This document shows, in pieces, positions 55,753 through 64,000 of a stretch of 64,000 nt of DNA. Within the stretch, counting starts at the first letter, position 1, and each line of letters starts with the position of its first letter. A program made the translations under genes and the position numbers. The notes under the pieces were generated by a model. It searched no databases and was not told the DNA's origin. It saw nothing but the letters and a program-made list of their open reading frames with translations. This stretch comes from Woeseia oceani (GTDB lineage Bacteria; Pseudomonadota; Gammaproteobacteria; Steroidobacterales; Woeseiaceae), in assembly GCF_001677435.1 (NCBI RefSeq), contig NZ_CP016268.1, positions 1,415,001 through 1,479,000 of the forward strand, given 5' to 3'.

Positions 55753-56964
55753 ATGAACACCCGCATCATGATTATTGACTGCCAGCCTGAGTTCCGGACC
55801 TTGCTGATGCACCACGTCAACACCCATTTGCCGAGTGCAAGCATTTCGGAGTTTGATCCCGTTGCCAGTGGCCGCTTGCCCGTCAATTTTTCCGGCGCTG
55901 GCAATGACCTCGTCATCGTCGGTGACCGGCAAGGTGATTGCGATGGGCTGGATCTGCTGCGGCAGTTCAAGGCGATACGGAATTTTCCACCGGTACTTTA
56001 CCTGACGAAAACCGGTTCGGGAGGTCGTGCTGCGGCTTTGGCTGCCGGTGCGGACGCCGTTATGGATCGAGACAACATACGCCATGATGCATTTATCGTT
56101 GCGCTCAGCGATCTGTTGCGTTCGCGACAGCGTTCCGCATCGACCTCATCACTGTTCGTCGGCGACCTGCGTACCGGCATCAATCCATTGATTAAAGGCT
56201 ACCAACTGCAGCGCCGACTGGCGGCCAGCGCACACTCCGGTGTTTACCTGGCGAGAAAAGAGAGCTCACAACAAGACGTAGTTCTAAAGGTATTGCGGCA
56301 TGACCCGGATGGCGAAGACGGTCTTGGCGCGTTCGATCGTTTCTTGCAGGAATACGAACTGATTGCCGATATCCGGCACCCGAATATCGTGCGTATTTTC
56401 GATCTTGGTGTGAGTGACGATCATGCGCATATAGCGATGGAGTACGTTGCTGGCGGTGACCTGAAGGCCAGGATCGAAGCTGGCCTGAGCGTCACCGAAG
56501 CCGTCGACTTCGCCCGGCAAATAGCCAGTGCTCTCGAGCAAATTCACAAAGTCGGTATACTCCACCGCGACTTGAAACCCGGCAATATCATGTTACGGGG
56601 AGACGGCAGCCTTGCGCTGATCGATTTTGGCCTGGCCAAGCAAATGCGACTGCAGCAGGAAATCACGGACAGCGGCGAGATATTCGGCACCCCGTATTAC
56701 ATGAGTCCGGAGCAGGGGCGTGGCAAAGAGGTTGATCACCGCAGCGACATATACAGCCTTGGCGTGATCTTTTATGAAATGTTGACCGGCCAGAAGCCGT
56801 TTCGTGCAAGTAATGCGATGGGCATTATCTTCAAACACAGTGAAGCGCCTATCCCGTTGTTGCCGCCAAGACTCGCGGAATTCCAGGCGGTCCTCAATAT
56901 GATGCTCGCCAAGAAACCGGCTGATCGATTGCAAAGCGCGGCAGAGGTTGCAGAATGGTTGTAG
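55753..56964 (+). CDS. Receiver-like domain fused to Ser/Thr protein kinase, degenerate Gly loop
   Basis: About 403 residues, no membrane segment. Residues 1-125 look like a response-regulator receiver, but the phospho-Asp site reads V-I-V-G-D and the conserved Lys is an Arg (V-M-D-R-D), so ordinary phosphorylation is doubtful. The kinase (about 150-403) keeps Lys179, Glu200, H-R-D (271-273), Asn278, D-F-G (291-293) and M-S-P-E, yet the Gly-rich loop is A-A-S-A-H-S-G instead of G-x-G-x-x-G. ATP binding is therefore uncertain. ATG 55753 is chosen over TTG 55744. Its 3' end overlaps miaE by 10 bases, suggesting coupling. Targets unknown. Confidence 0.87.
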   Translation: MNTRIMIIDCQPEFRTLLMHHVNTHLPSASISEFDPVASGRLPVNFSGAGNDLVIVGDRQGDCDGLDLLRQFKAIRNFPPVLYLTKTGSGGRAAALAAGADAVMDRDNIRHDAFIVALSDLLRSRQRSASTSSLFVGDLRTGINPLIKGYQLQRRLAASAHSGVYLARKESSQQDVVLKVLRHDPDGEDGLGAFDRFLQEYELIADIRHPNIVRIFDLGVSDDHAHIAMEYVAGGDLKARIEAGLSVTEAVDFARQIASALEQIHKVGILHRDLKPGNIMLRGDGSLALIDFGLAKQMRLQQEITDSGEIFGTPYYMSPEQGRGKEVDHRSDIYSLGVIFYEMLTGQKPFRASNAMGIIFKHSEAPIPLLPPRLAEFQAVLNMMLAKKPADRLQSAAEVAEWL

Positions 56965-57590
56965 ACAACCTGGTGCCGGAAAACATCAGCGACTTTCTGC
57001 AAGTGGCAACGCCTGTGGCATGGTTGGAAGAGGCTGGCGAGCGATTGCCCGAGCTGTTGCTGGATCACGCCAACTGCGAACTGAAAGCCGCATCGAGTGC
57101 GCTTGGCATCGTGTACCGCTACCCGGAACGTGACAAATTGGTCTGGCGTATGTCGCGACTGGCGCGCGAGGAGTTGCGGCATTTCGAACAAGTGCGGCAA
57201 CTGCTGGCTGACAGGAACATTGCGTACGCACGTTTATCGGCGTCACGTTATGCAGGCACGCTGCACGAATGCGTACGTCGCGAAGAGCCCTTGCGGTTGC
57301 TGGATACGCTGATCGTCGGCGCGTTGATTGAAGCACGTTCCTGCGAACGCTTTGCCGCGTTGATACCTCGATTGCCGGATGACATCGCGCGCTTTTATCG
57401 CGGACTACTTGCCTCTGAGGCAAGGCACTTCGAACAATACCTCGGATTTGCTCGCGAGGAATGTGACGTGTCGGAAGCCGATTTGTCAGCCAGAATTGAC
57501 GAACTGCGTGCGTTGGAAAATGGGATTGTCTGCGAGCCGGATACGTTGTTCCGTTTTCACAGTGGCGTACCCGGCGCGACTAACGGCTAG
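56955..57590 (+). CDS. miaE: tRNA-(2-methylthio-N6-isopentenyladenosine) hydroxylase
   Basis: A 211-residue non-haem diiron enzyme that hydroxylates the ms2i6A37 side chain of certain tRNAs using oxygen. Diiron ligands: E-L-K-A-A-S near residue 42, R-E-E-L-R-H-F-E-Q (ExxH), E-A-R-S-C-E and S-E-A-R-H-F-E (ExxH). It overlaps the kinase gene by 10 bases and the convergent lpxH by 4. miaA and miaB are not in the window. Confidence 0.93.
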   Translation: MVVDNLVPENISDFLQVATPVAWLEEAGERLPELLLDHANCELKAASSALGIVYRYPERDKLVWRMSRLAREELRHFEQVRQLLADRNIAYARLSASRYAGTLHECVRREEPLRLLDTLIVGALIEARSCERFAALIPRLPDDIARFYRGLLASEARHFEQYLGFAREECDVSEADLSARIDELRALENGIVCEPDTLFRFHSGVPGATNG

Positions 57591-58315
57591 TCGGATCTCG
57601 GTATCGCGCTGAGCACAGGGCCAGCGTCGTCCCAGCGCACAACGCTGCCTTGTTCGTACCAGTCACCGAGCACAATTCGTGTCGCGGCTTGTTCGTCGAG
57701 GTGTATGGCGTGTACGGCGGGCCGATGGGTATGGCCGTGCAACATCAACTGCACACCGTGATGCTGCATGACATCCCTGATGGCCTGTGGATTCACGTCA
57801 GAAATCTTTTCGTCAAGTTCCCCGCTGTGCATGCTGCTGTCAGCACGTGCCTGCGCAGCAAACGCGAGTCGTTCGTCAAGAGACTTTTGTAACATCATTG
57901 CCTGCCAGGCCGGATCGCGGGTCATGCGGCGTACGGCTTGATACTGGTGGTCATCGGTGCAGTAAGCATCACCGTGACTCAGCAGAACGTCCTTGCCGTG
58001 TATCGTTTGTACAAGTGGGTCGGCGAGCAGGATCAGGCCGGTTTCTTCAGCGAAACGATCGCCGATCATGAAATCGCGGTTACCGTGCATGAAGTACACA
58101 GGGACGCCGTGCTCGACCAAGGCGCGCAGTTGTTGTTTGGTTTGCGCGTAATGCGGATTGGGGTCGTCGTCGCCAACCCACGATTCAAACAAATCGCCCA
58201 GAATGTAGAGTGCGTCCGCACTGCGCGCGTCAGTTACCAGAAAGCGTTCGAATTGCGCGGAAATTTCCGGTCGGGCAGCGTCGATATGCAGGTCGGATAC
58301 GAACAGGGTAGTCAC
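57587..58315 (-). CDS. lpxH: UDP-2,3-diacylglucosamine pyrophosphatase
   Basis: A 242-residue metallophosphoesterase of lipid A synthesis. Metal motifs: F-V-S-D-L-H-I-D, G-D-L-F-E-S-W-V-G-D-D, G-N-R-D-F, L-S-H-G-D and H-G-H-T-H-R. The start is GTG, giving M-T-T-L-F-V-S-D-L-H. It is 20 bases downstream of a cyclophilin gene, as in E. coli ppiB-lpxH. lpxH shows the organism has a lipid A outer membrane. Confidence 0.95.
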   Translation of the reverse strand: MTTLFVSDLHIDAARPEISAQFERFLVTDARSADALYILGDLFESWVGDDDPNPHYAQTKQQLRALVEHGVPVYFMHGNRDFMIGDRFAEETGLILLADPLVQTIHGKDVLLSHGDAYCTDDHQYQAVRRMTRDPAWQAMMLQKSLDERLAFAAQARADSSMHSGELDEKISDVNPQAIRDVMQHHGVQLMLHGHTHRPAVHAIHLDEQAATRIVLGDWYEQGSVVRWDDAGPVLSAIPRSD

Positions 58316-58335
58316 TGGCTCGGTCTCCGTTACGG

Positions 58336-58899
58336 CTAGGGGCGATAAGCTTTGGTAATGATCACCGGCGAAACCGGAACGTCTTGTGCGAAAGGACCGG
58401 CTGGCGCTGTCGGCATTTCGGCAATCTTGTCAACGACGTCCATGCCGTCAATGACGTAGCCAAAGACGGTATAGCCCCAACGGTTGGACTGTGGGTTCAA
58501 GCTTTTGTTGTCGGCGACATTAATAAAGAATTGCGCCACGGCTGTGTGCGGTGATTCTTCGCGTGCCATCGCTACCGTGCCGCGCAGGTTCGGCAGACCG
58601 TTGCCGGATTCGTTCGGAATGCCGCCTGCAGGCTCGCGCGGTTTCAGGTCGCGGTCGTAGCCGCCGCCCTGGATCATGAACCCGGGAATCACACGATGAA
58701 AAACGGTGCCGTCATAATAACCGTCATCAATCAGTTTCAAGACCTGTGTAACGGTCAGCGGTGCGCGCCGACCGTCCAGTTCGAGCAAAATATTGCCCTC
58801 GGTGGTCTCCAGCATGACCTGCGGATGCGCGGGCACAGTGTCGTCCGCTTGCGCGATGAGGGATGCGGCCAGTAAGAGAATGAGCAGGCTGGATTTCAT
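58336..58899 (-). CDS. Cyclophilin-type peptidyl-prolyl isomerase, exported
   Basis: A 187-residue PPIase with an N-terminal signal peptide (hydrophobic stretch to about residue 17, cleavage near A-Q-A-D). Cyclophilin motifs: F-H-R-V-I-P-G-F-M-I-Q-G-G, M-A-R-E, and Q-F-F-I-N. Periplasmic like PpiA in E. coli, though position next to lpxH is that of ppiB. ATG 58899 is chosen; an upstream in-frame codon at 58941 would spoil the signal peptide. Confidence 0.92.
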   Translation of the reverse strand: MKSSLLILLLAASLIAQADDTVPAHPQVMLETTEGNILLELDGRRAPLTVTQVLKLIDDGYYDGTVFHRVIPGFMIQGGGYDRDLKPREPAGGIPNESGNGLPNLRGTVAMAREESPHTAVAQFFINVADNKSLNPQSNRWGYTVFGYVIDGMDVVDKIAEMPTAPAGPFAQDVPVSPVIITKAYRP

Positions 58900-58992
58900 G
58901 ACACGGCTTCCATAAGCAGTACAGGTTCGCGACGATACCAAAGCAAGCTCCCCTTAAGAAGCGACGTGGGGGCAATTGCTTGTCCGCGTTGA

Positions 58993-59040
58993 TTGACCTC
59001 CTCGGGAGGCGGTCGTATTATCTGCCCCCCGTCGGGGCAG
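58993..59040 (+). promoter_or_regulatory. Promoter of the tRNA array with leader hairpin
   Basis: TTGACC (58993-58998) and TATTAT (59016-59021) are spaced by 17 bases, close to the sigma-70 consensus. A C-rich tract follows. CTGCCCC (59022-59028) pairs with GGGGCAG (59034-59040) right at or after the expected start point. GTCGGGGCA occurs both here (59031) and at the tRNA-Pro 5' end (59074). Confidence 0.8.
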
Positions 59041-59075
59041 GCCACAATTGTCGGCCCGGTCGGAACGGAGAATGT

Positions 59076-59152
59076 CGGGGCATGGCGCAGCCTGGTAGCG
59101 CATCTGCTTTGGGAGCAGAGGGTCGGGAGTTCGAATCTCTCTGCCCCGACCA
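59076..59152 (+). tRNA. tRNA-Pro (anticodon UGG)
   Basis: Full cloverleaf with encoded CCA. Acceptor CGGGGCA pairs TGCCCCG; anticodon stem TCTGC/GCAGA encloses TTTGGGA, anticodon TGG. 77 bases. First of the tRNA array. Confidence 0.97.
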
Positions 59153-59181
59153 TTCGTCCGCTGGTACGTCCGAGGAACTCC

Positions 59182-59258
59182 GCGCCCGTAGCTCAACCGG
59201 ATAGAGCATCGGCCTTCTAAGCCGAGGGTTGCAGGTTCGAGTCCTGCCGGGCGCGCCA
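59182..59258 (+). tRNA. tRNA-Arg (anticodon UCU)
   Basis: Full cloverleaf with encoded CCA. Acceptor GCGCCCG pairs CGGGCGC; anticodon stem TCGGC/GCCGA encloses CTTCTAA, anticodon TCT. 77 bases. 29 bases after tRNA-Pro. Confidence 0.97.
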
Positions 59259-59313
59259 GTATTATTGCGGGTACAGGCTGCCGCGGCAGGTTAGCGACAG
59301 TCGTGAAACAGTG

Positions 59314-59389
59314 GTGGGCGTAGCTCAGTTGGTAGAGCCCCGGGTTGTGATCCCGGTCGTCGTGGGTTCGAGTCCCATCGTCCACCCCA
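59314..59389 (+). tRNA. tRNA-His (anticodon GUG)
   Basis: Full cloverleaf with encoded CCA. Acceptor GTGGGCG pairs CGTCCAC; anticodon stem CCGGG/CCCGG encloses TTGTGAT, anticodon GTG. The base before the 5' end is G (59313), so the G-1 needed by tRNA-His and its partner C73 are encoded. Confidence 0.97.
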
Positions 59390-59541
59390 TTTCGCCACGC
59401 TGTCAGCACCGCCGGGATGCCGCCGGTCGGGAACAGGGCGAAGCGATCTTGAAAGTGGGCGGTTAGTGCCTCATTTTCCTGACCGCAGCGTCGTTCAAAT
59501 TGCGCAAGGCAACGCGCGAGCGGCATAGTCGTTGACGGATT

Positions 59542-59617
59542 GGGCCTTTAGCTCAGTTGGTAGAGCAGGAGACTCTTAATCTCTTGGTCCGGGGTTCGAG
59601 CCCCCGAGGGCCCACCA
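59542..59617 (+). tRNA. tRNA-Lys (anticodon CUU)
   Basis: Full cloverleaf with encoded CCA. Acceptor GGGCCTT pairs AGGGCCC with one G-U; anticodon stem GGAGA/TCTCT encloses CTCTTAA, anticodon CTT. 152 bases after tRNA-His; no convincing promoter in between. Confidence 0.96.
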
Positions 59618-59642
59618 ATCCGACACTTTCCGCCGGTGATTC

Positions 59643-59776
59643 TTGATTGCGCGAGCAAGCTCATTACAATGGGCCCGCACTCAGCCAGAGAGTCACAAAA
59701 GTCATTAACAGAGCCGGGTCAGGCCGTAATTTGCCGCACGATTGGTGCCCACGAGCAGCGGATCATCCGTTATACT
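59643..59776 (+). promoter_or_regulatory. Candidate promoters between tRNA-Lys and tRNA-Leu
   Basis: TTGATT (59643-59648) and TACAAT (59665-59670), 16 bases apart, form a good sigma-70-like pair. A second -10-like TATACT (59771-59776) sits 41 bases before tRNA-Leu, followed by a GC-rich discriminator, but no -35 fits. The tRNA-Leu gene, 200 bases after tRNA-Lys, may have its own start. Confidence 0.55.
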
Positions 59777-59816
59777 CGCCGGCTGGATGTGAGGCGTGAG
59801 CGCCACGGGCCAGGAA

Positions 59817-59902
<86 letters not shown>

Positions 59903-60059
59903 ACACCCTCTGGAAAGAAATTAATTCATTGAAAATAAAGTAGAAACTATCTCAATGCGCTTCTGGTCGAAGGCCACTGAGGCGCATTTTGGCGATGGTT
60001 TTCATTGACGAGCCTGTGTGGCCCCGCTGGGGCGGCACGTAGACAGAAAGGTACGCAAG

Positions 60060-61349
60060 ATGATGGTCACTGTGGAATCGACGGGAACGCTGGAACGGCG
60101 CATGCGCGTTGAGTTGCCTGCCGAGCGCATTGAAAAAGAAGTCGAATCGCGACTTCAGCGGGTCGCTCGTACCGCGAAAATCAAAGGTTTCCGCCCTGGA
60201 AAAATTCCCGCGAAAGTGGTTCGCAAGCATTACGGCGTTCAGGTTCGCCAGGAAGTGCTGTCCGATCTGATGCAGAAGAGCTACAGCGATGCGGTACAGC
60301 AGGAAAATCTGTCGCCCGCCGGGGGCCCGCAGATAGAGCCCGTATCGAGCGGCGACGGAGAAGATTTCGCCTATGTGGCAACGTTCGAGGTACTGCCGGA
60401 GGTCACTCTGACCGGCCTGGACAAGATCAAGGTTGAACGCCCGGTCGTTGAAATTGGTGATTCCGATTGCGACGAAATGCTCGAGAATCTGCGCAAACAG
60501 CGTGCGACCTGGGCAACTGTTGAGCGTGCCGCTAAGGACGGTGACCGGGTTATCGTCGATTTCGATGGCACCATCAACGGTGAATCCATTGCTGGTGGCA
60601 AAGGCGATGAAGTGCCTGTGGAACTCGGCAAAGGCCAGATGCTGCCTGATTTCGAGAAAGGCTTGAGCGGCGTCAAAGCGGGCGACGAGAAGACCATCAA
60701 GGTCAAGTTTCCGAAGGATTATCACGCCGAAGAGTTGCAGGACAAGAAAGTCGATTTTGCATTGAAGATTCATCGGGTTGAAGAGCAGGAGCTGCCGCCG
60801 CTTGATGACAGCCTTGCGGAAATGTACGGAGTTGCCGAGGGTGGCCTGGAGCGCCTGAAGCAGGACGTCTTGCAGAACATGCGCCGTGAAGTGGATGACA
60901 AGGTTCGCAATGACGTTAAAGAGCAGGTCATGGACGCGCTGCTGAAGTCCAATCCGATCGACGTGCCTAAGGCACTGGTTGATCAGGAGGCGCACTCGAT
61001 GCAGCACGAGGCAATGCGCCGGATGGGCGTTGAGGATCATTCGCAGGCGCCGCCGCGTGAGAACTTCAAAGAGGCTGCGGAACGCCGGGTACGGCTCGGC
61101 TTGTTGCTCCGCCAGTATCTGCAAGACCAGAAACTGTCAGTGGATGCGGGCAGGGTTCGATCACGCGTCGAAGAAATCTGCGCAAGTTACGAGAATGCCA
61201 GTGAGATGGTTGCAAATTACCTGAGTAATCCCCAACTCATGCAGCAGCTTGAACCGTTGGTGCTTGAAGAGCAGGCGGTCGAGCAGCTGGTTAAAGGCGG
61301 AACCGAGAAAGAAAAGAAAGTCGCATTCTCGAAATACATGAATGACTAA
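60060..61349 (+). CDS. tig: Trigger factor
   Basis: About 429 residues, ribosome-associated chaperone and prolyl isomerase. The ribosome-binding signature G-F-R-P-G-K-I-P is at the usual N-terminal place; the FKBP-like domain has D-R-V-I-V-D-F-D-G. ATG 60060 or 60063 are both preceded by AAAGG; an in-frame GTG at 60018 is rejected because E. coli Tig begins M-Q-V-S-V-E. clpP follows after 39 bases. Confidence 0.96.
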   Translation: MMVTVESTGTLERRMRVELPAERIEKEVESRLQRVARTAKIKGFRPGKIPAKVVRKHYGVQVRQEVLSDLMQKSYSDAVQQENLSPAGGPQIEPVSSGDGEDFAYVATFEVLPEVTLTGLDKIKVERPVVEIGDSDCDEMLENLRKQRATWATVERAAKDGDRVIVDFDGTINGESIAGGKGDEVPVELGKGQMLPDFEKGLSGVKAGDEKTIKVKFPKDYHAEELQDKKVDFALKIHRVEEQELPPLDDSLAEMYGVAEGGLERLKQDVLQNMRREVDDKVRNDVKEQVMDALLKSNPIDVPKALVDQEAHSMQHEAMRRMGVEDHSQAPPRENFKEAAERRVRLGLLLRQYLQDQKLSVDAGRVRSRVEEICASYENASEMVANYLSNPQLMQQLEPLVLEEQAVEQLVKGGTEKEKKVAFSKYMND

Positions 61350-61388
61350 GCCGGTCTATACACTGGACTTCTGAACAGGACTTACTTA

Positions 61389-62018
<630 letters not shown>

Positions 62019-62143
62019 GAATCTCAGTCGCTTGCAGCTCTACTTAAGCGAATGAGACATGGCGCTTTGCACGCTCAGGAATCGCGTGTTATATACACAG
62101 CAGTCGTAACAGACTGATTTTTGGATACAGAGGCAAGCTAATA

Positions 62144-63457
62144 ATGAGTGACGAGACCCGCGGCAAGAACGAGGACGGCAAGCTCCTCTACTGTTCTTTT
62201 TGCGGCAAGAGCCAACACGAAGTCCGCAAGCTCATCGCTGGACCTTCTGTATTCATCTGCGACGAGTGCGTCGAGCTGTGCAATGACATCATTCGCGAGG
62301 AGCTCGAAGACGCTACTGACAGCAATCGCGACAGCCTGCCGAAGCCACATGAAATCAAGGAAGTTCTTGATGAGTATGTGATTGGCCAGCAGCGCGCGAA
62401 AAAGGTGCTGTCTGTAGCGGTCTATAACCACTACAAACGCCTTGAAGACAGGGCGGGAGAGCGCAGCAAGGACGACGTCGAACTCGCGAAGAGCAATATT
62501 CTTCTTATAGGGCCAACCGGCTGCGGCAAGACCTTGTTGGCAGAGACGCTTGCGCGCCTGTTGAACGTCCCGTTCACAATCGCGGATGCGACGACGCTGA
62601 CCGAGGCTGGCTACGTCGGCGAAGACGTTGAAAACATTATCCAGAAGTTGCTGCAAAAATGTGATTACGACGTCGAGAAAGCGCAGACCGGTATCGTCTA
62701 CATCGACGAAATCGACAAAGTGTCGCGCAAGTCGGATAACCCGTCGATTACCCGCGATGTGTCGGGTGAGGGTGTGCAGCAGGCGTTGTTGAAACTCATC
62801 GAAGGCACCATTGCATCCGTACCGCCGCAGGGTGGACGCAAACATCCCCAGCAGGAGTTTCTGCAGGTTGATACCAGCAACATATTATTCATATGCGGTG
62901 GTGCTTTCGCCGGGCTGGAGAAAATCATTCTGAATCGCTCGTCGAAGAGCGGGATCGGTTTTGTAGCCGAGGTGAAGACCAGCGAAGACGAGCCGAGCAT
63001 TGGCGAGTTGCTGCACGAGGTTGAGCCGGAGGATTTGATTCGTTTCGGGTTGATCCCTGAGTTTGTCGGTCGTTTGCCAGTGGTCGCAACTCTGGAAGAA
63101 CTGGACGAGGAAGCATTGATCAGCATCTTGCTGGAACCGCGAAATGCCCTCACCAAGCAGTACAAGAAACTCTTCGATATGGAAGGCGTGGAACTTGAGT
63201 TCCGGGATGACGCGTTGCGGGCTGTTGCCAAACGGGCCATGAAACGCAAGACCGGTGCGCGCGGTTTGAGAACCATTCTCGAGAGTGTACTGCTGGATAC
63301 CATGTACGATTTGCCATCGTCAGCATCGGCCAAGAAAGTGGTCCTGGACGAGGCTGTCGTGGCGGGCGAGACCAAACCATACATTATTTATGAGTCGGAC
63401 GAGCCGTCGACAGTAAATATAGAGCAACAGCCGCGACCAACCGGTTCTGATCGCTAA
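62144..63457 (+). CDS. clpX: ATP-dependent Clp protease ATP-binding subunit ClpX
   Basis: A 437-residue AAA+ unfoldase. The N-terminal zinc domain has C-S-F-C and C-D-E-C; Walker A G-P-T-G-C-G-K-T, Walker B V-Y-I-D-E-I-D-K, pore loop G-Y-V-G and the ClpP-docking I-G-F loop are all present. 125 bases after clpP, with no obvious terminator between. Confidence 0.97.
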   Translation: MSDETRGKNEDGKLLYCSFCGKSQHEVRKLIAGPSVFICDECVELCNDIIREELEDATDSNRDSLPKPHEIKEVLDEYVIGQQRAKKVLSVAVYNHYKRLEDRAGERSKDDVELAKSNILLIGPTGCGKTLLAETLARLLNVPFTIADATTLTEAGYVGEDVENIIQKLLQKCDYDVEKAQTGIVYIDEIDKVSRKSDNPSITRDVSGEGVQQALLKLIEGTIASVPPQGGRKHPQQEFLQVDTSNILFICGGAFAGLEKIILNRSSKSGIGFVAEVKTSEDEPSIGELLHEVEPEDLIRFGLIPEFVGRLPVVATLEELDEEALISILLEPRNALTKQYKKLFDMEGVELEFRDDALRAVAKRAMKRKTGARGLRTILESVLLDTMYDLPSSASAKKVVLDEAVVAGETKPYIIYESDEPSTVNIEQQPRPTGSDR

Positions 63458-63484
63458 ACTCGACCGGGCTAGCCTGATCGGATT

Positions 63485-63513
63485 CCCCTCTGCCAGTTTG
63501 GCTGGCTGAGGGG
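63485..63513. terminator. Strong hairpin between clpX and lon
   Basis: CCCCTC (63485-63490) pairs with GAGGGG (63508-63513). Inside, GCCAG (63492-63496) pairs CTGGC (63502-63506), leaving one T-T mismatch. It starts 27 bases after the clpX stop. No T tract follows, so full termination is not certain. Confidence 0.55.
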
Positions 63514-63705
63514 GATGCAGCGGTTATCCGAGCCCCGCCTCAAGCCAATGCTCGGTTTGCCGATACCTAATCTGAACTTTAGCCCTGTTGATATTGCCGA
63601 ATTCGGACTTATGTCCCCACGTCAGCAGGCAGCGCGGGCCGCGCCGTATTATAGTCTGACTTGCAGACAGCGGTAGCTTCGCAATAACTAACGAGGGCAG
63701 TCTTT

Positions 63706-64000
63706 GTGACCGACGAAACTAAACCGGAAAATAGCGACAACTCCTTGATTGAACAAGAGACAACCGGGCGTATTCCGGTGTTGCCGTTGCGAGATGTGGT
63801 GGTCTACCCACACATGGTCATTCCGCTGTTCGTGGGACGCGACAAGTCCATCGTGGCGCTTGACCGTGCAATGAATGCCGGCAAAAAGATTTTGCTCATC
63901 GCGCAGCGCAAGGCCGACAAAGACGATCCGAAGCCGGGTGATCTGTACGACATCGGTACATTGGCCAGTATTCTGCAATTGCTCAAGTTGCCCGACGGCA
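63706..64000 (+). CDS. lon: Lon protease, N-terminal part (window end)
   Basis: The open frame starts at GTG 63706 after GAGGGCAG and runs off the window after 98 codons. After an acidic leader it reads I-P-V-L-P-L-R-D-V-V-V-Y-P-H-M-V-I-P-L-F-V-G-R, the Lon N-terminal substrate-binding domain. The order clpX-lon is standard. ATPase and protease domains lie beyond the window. Confidence 0.96.
   Translation, partial: MTDETKPENSDNSLIEQETTGRIPVLPLRDVVVYPHMVIPLFVGRDKSIVALDRAMNAGKKILLIAQRKADKDDPKPGDLYDIGTLASILQLLKLPDG

Noticed and set aside
59952-61124. 390-residue open frame antisense to tig
   Set aside because: Mirror of trigger factor coding sequence; low-complexity Leu/Arg-rich product.
62138-62845. 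235-residue frame antisense to clpX
   Set aside because: Full overlap with clpX and no family features.

Overview
The window looks like chromosomal DNA of a free-living gammaproteobacterium outside the Enterobacterales. The evidence is gene order: glyA-nrdR-ribD-ribE-ribBX-ribH-nusB-thiL-pgpA, prmB-aroC-asd-fimV-truA-accD-folC-dedD-cvpA-purF, ppiase-lpxH, and a tRNA array followed by tig-clpP-clpX-lon. Most of these blocks resemble Pseudomonas or Chromatiales-like genomes. By eye the DNA is GC-rich, and GTG and TTG starts are frequent. I cannot name the species from sequence alone. I see no insertion sequence, phage, CRISPR array or rRNA operon, so this is a core-genome stretch with a few accessory inserts.

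Layout. 1-2337: copper resistance (copA, cut by the window edge, then copB). 2487-8432: Lrp-type regulator divergent from D-amino-acid dehydrogenase dadA, a CoA-binding protein, and a MaoC hydratase / CitE-like lyase / acetyl-CoA synthetase run. 8505-15790: an orphan type VI secretion FHA protein, a DUF1820 protein, purL, a DUF4145-like zinc protein and a small membrane protein. 15813-18525: ettA divergent from a histone-deacetylase-like amidohydrolase. 18649-27160: one long forward run for one-carbon, riboflavin and thiamine metabolism, closing with pgpA and a Ser/Thr kinase that carries a cyclic-nucleotide-binding domain. 27174-30005: orphan xseB, then rubrerythrin, a GlpC/HdrD-like Fe-S protein and DUF3501, preceded by a perfect 15-bp palindrome. 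30159-34303: topoisomerase IV (parE, parC). 34316-38705: a FimV paralogue and a FimX-like protein with degenerate GGDEF and EAL motifs. 39027-42995: efp facing a tight five-gene operon sco1-pcuC-psd-epmA-msrC, in which the EF-P lysine ligase lies next to its substrate gene.

43169-57590: prmB, aroC, asd, full-length fimV with an intrinsic terminator, truA, accD, folC, dedD, cvpA, purF, a receiver-like/Ser-Thr kinase fusion and miaE. 57587-58899: lpxH and a periplasmic cyclophilin. 59076-59902: five tRNA genes (Pro-UGG, Arg-UCU, His-GUG, Lys-CUU, Leu-UAG). 60060-64000: tig, clpP, clpX and the start of lon.

The least explained parts are the rubrerythrin/Fe-S/DUF3501 trio with its palindromic operator candidate, the two unusual Hanks-type kinases, and the FimV-like/FimX-like pair. 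The scattered FHA protein, two kinases and Thr-rich repeats of FimV could belong to a phospho-signalling network, but that is speculation. No complete new defence or mobile system is visible.
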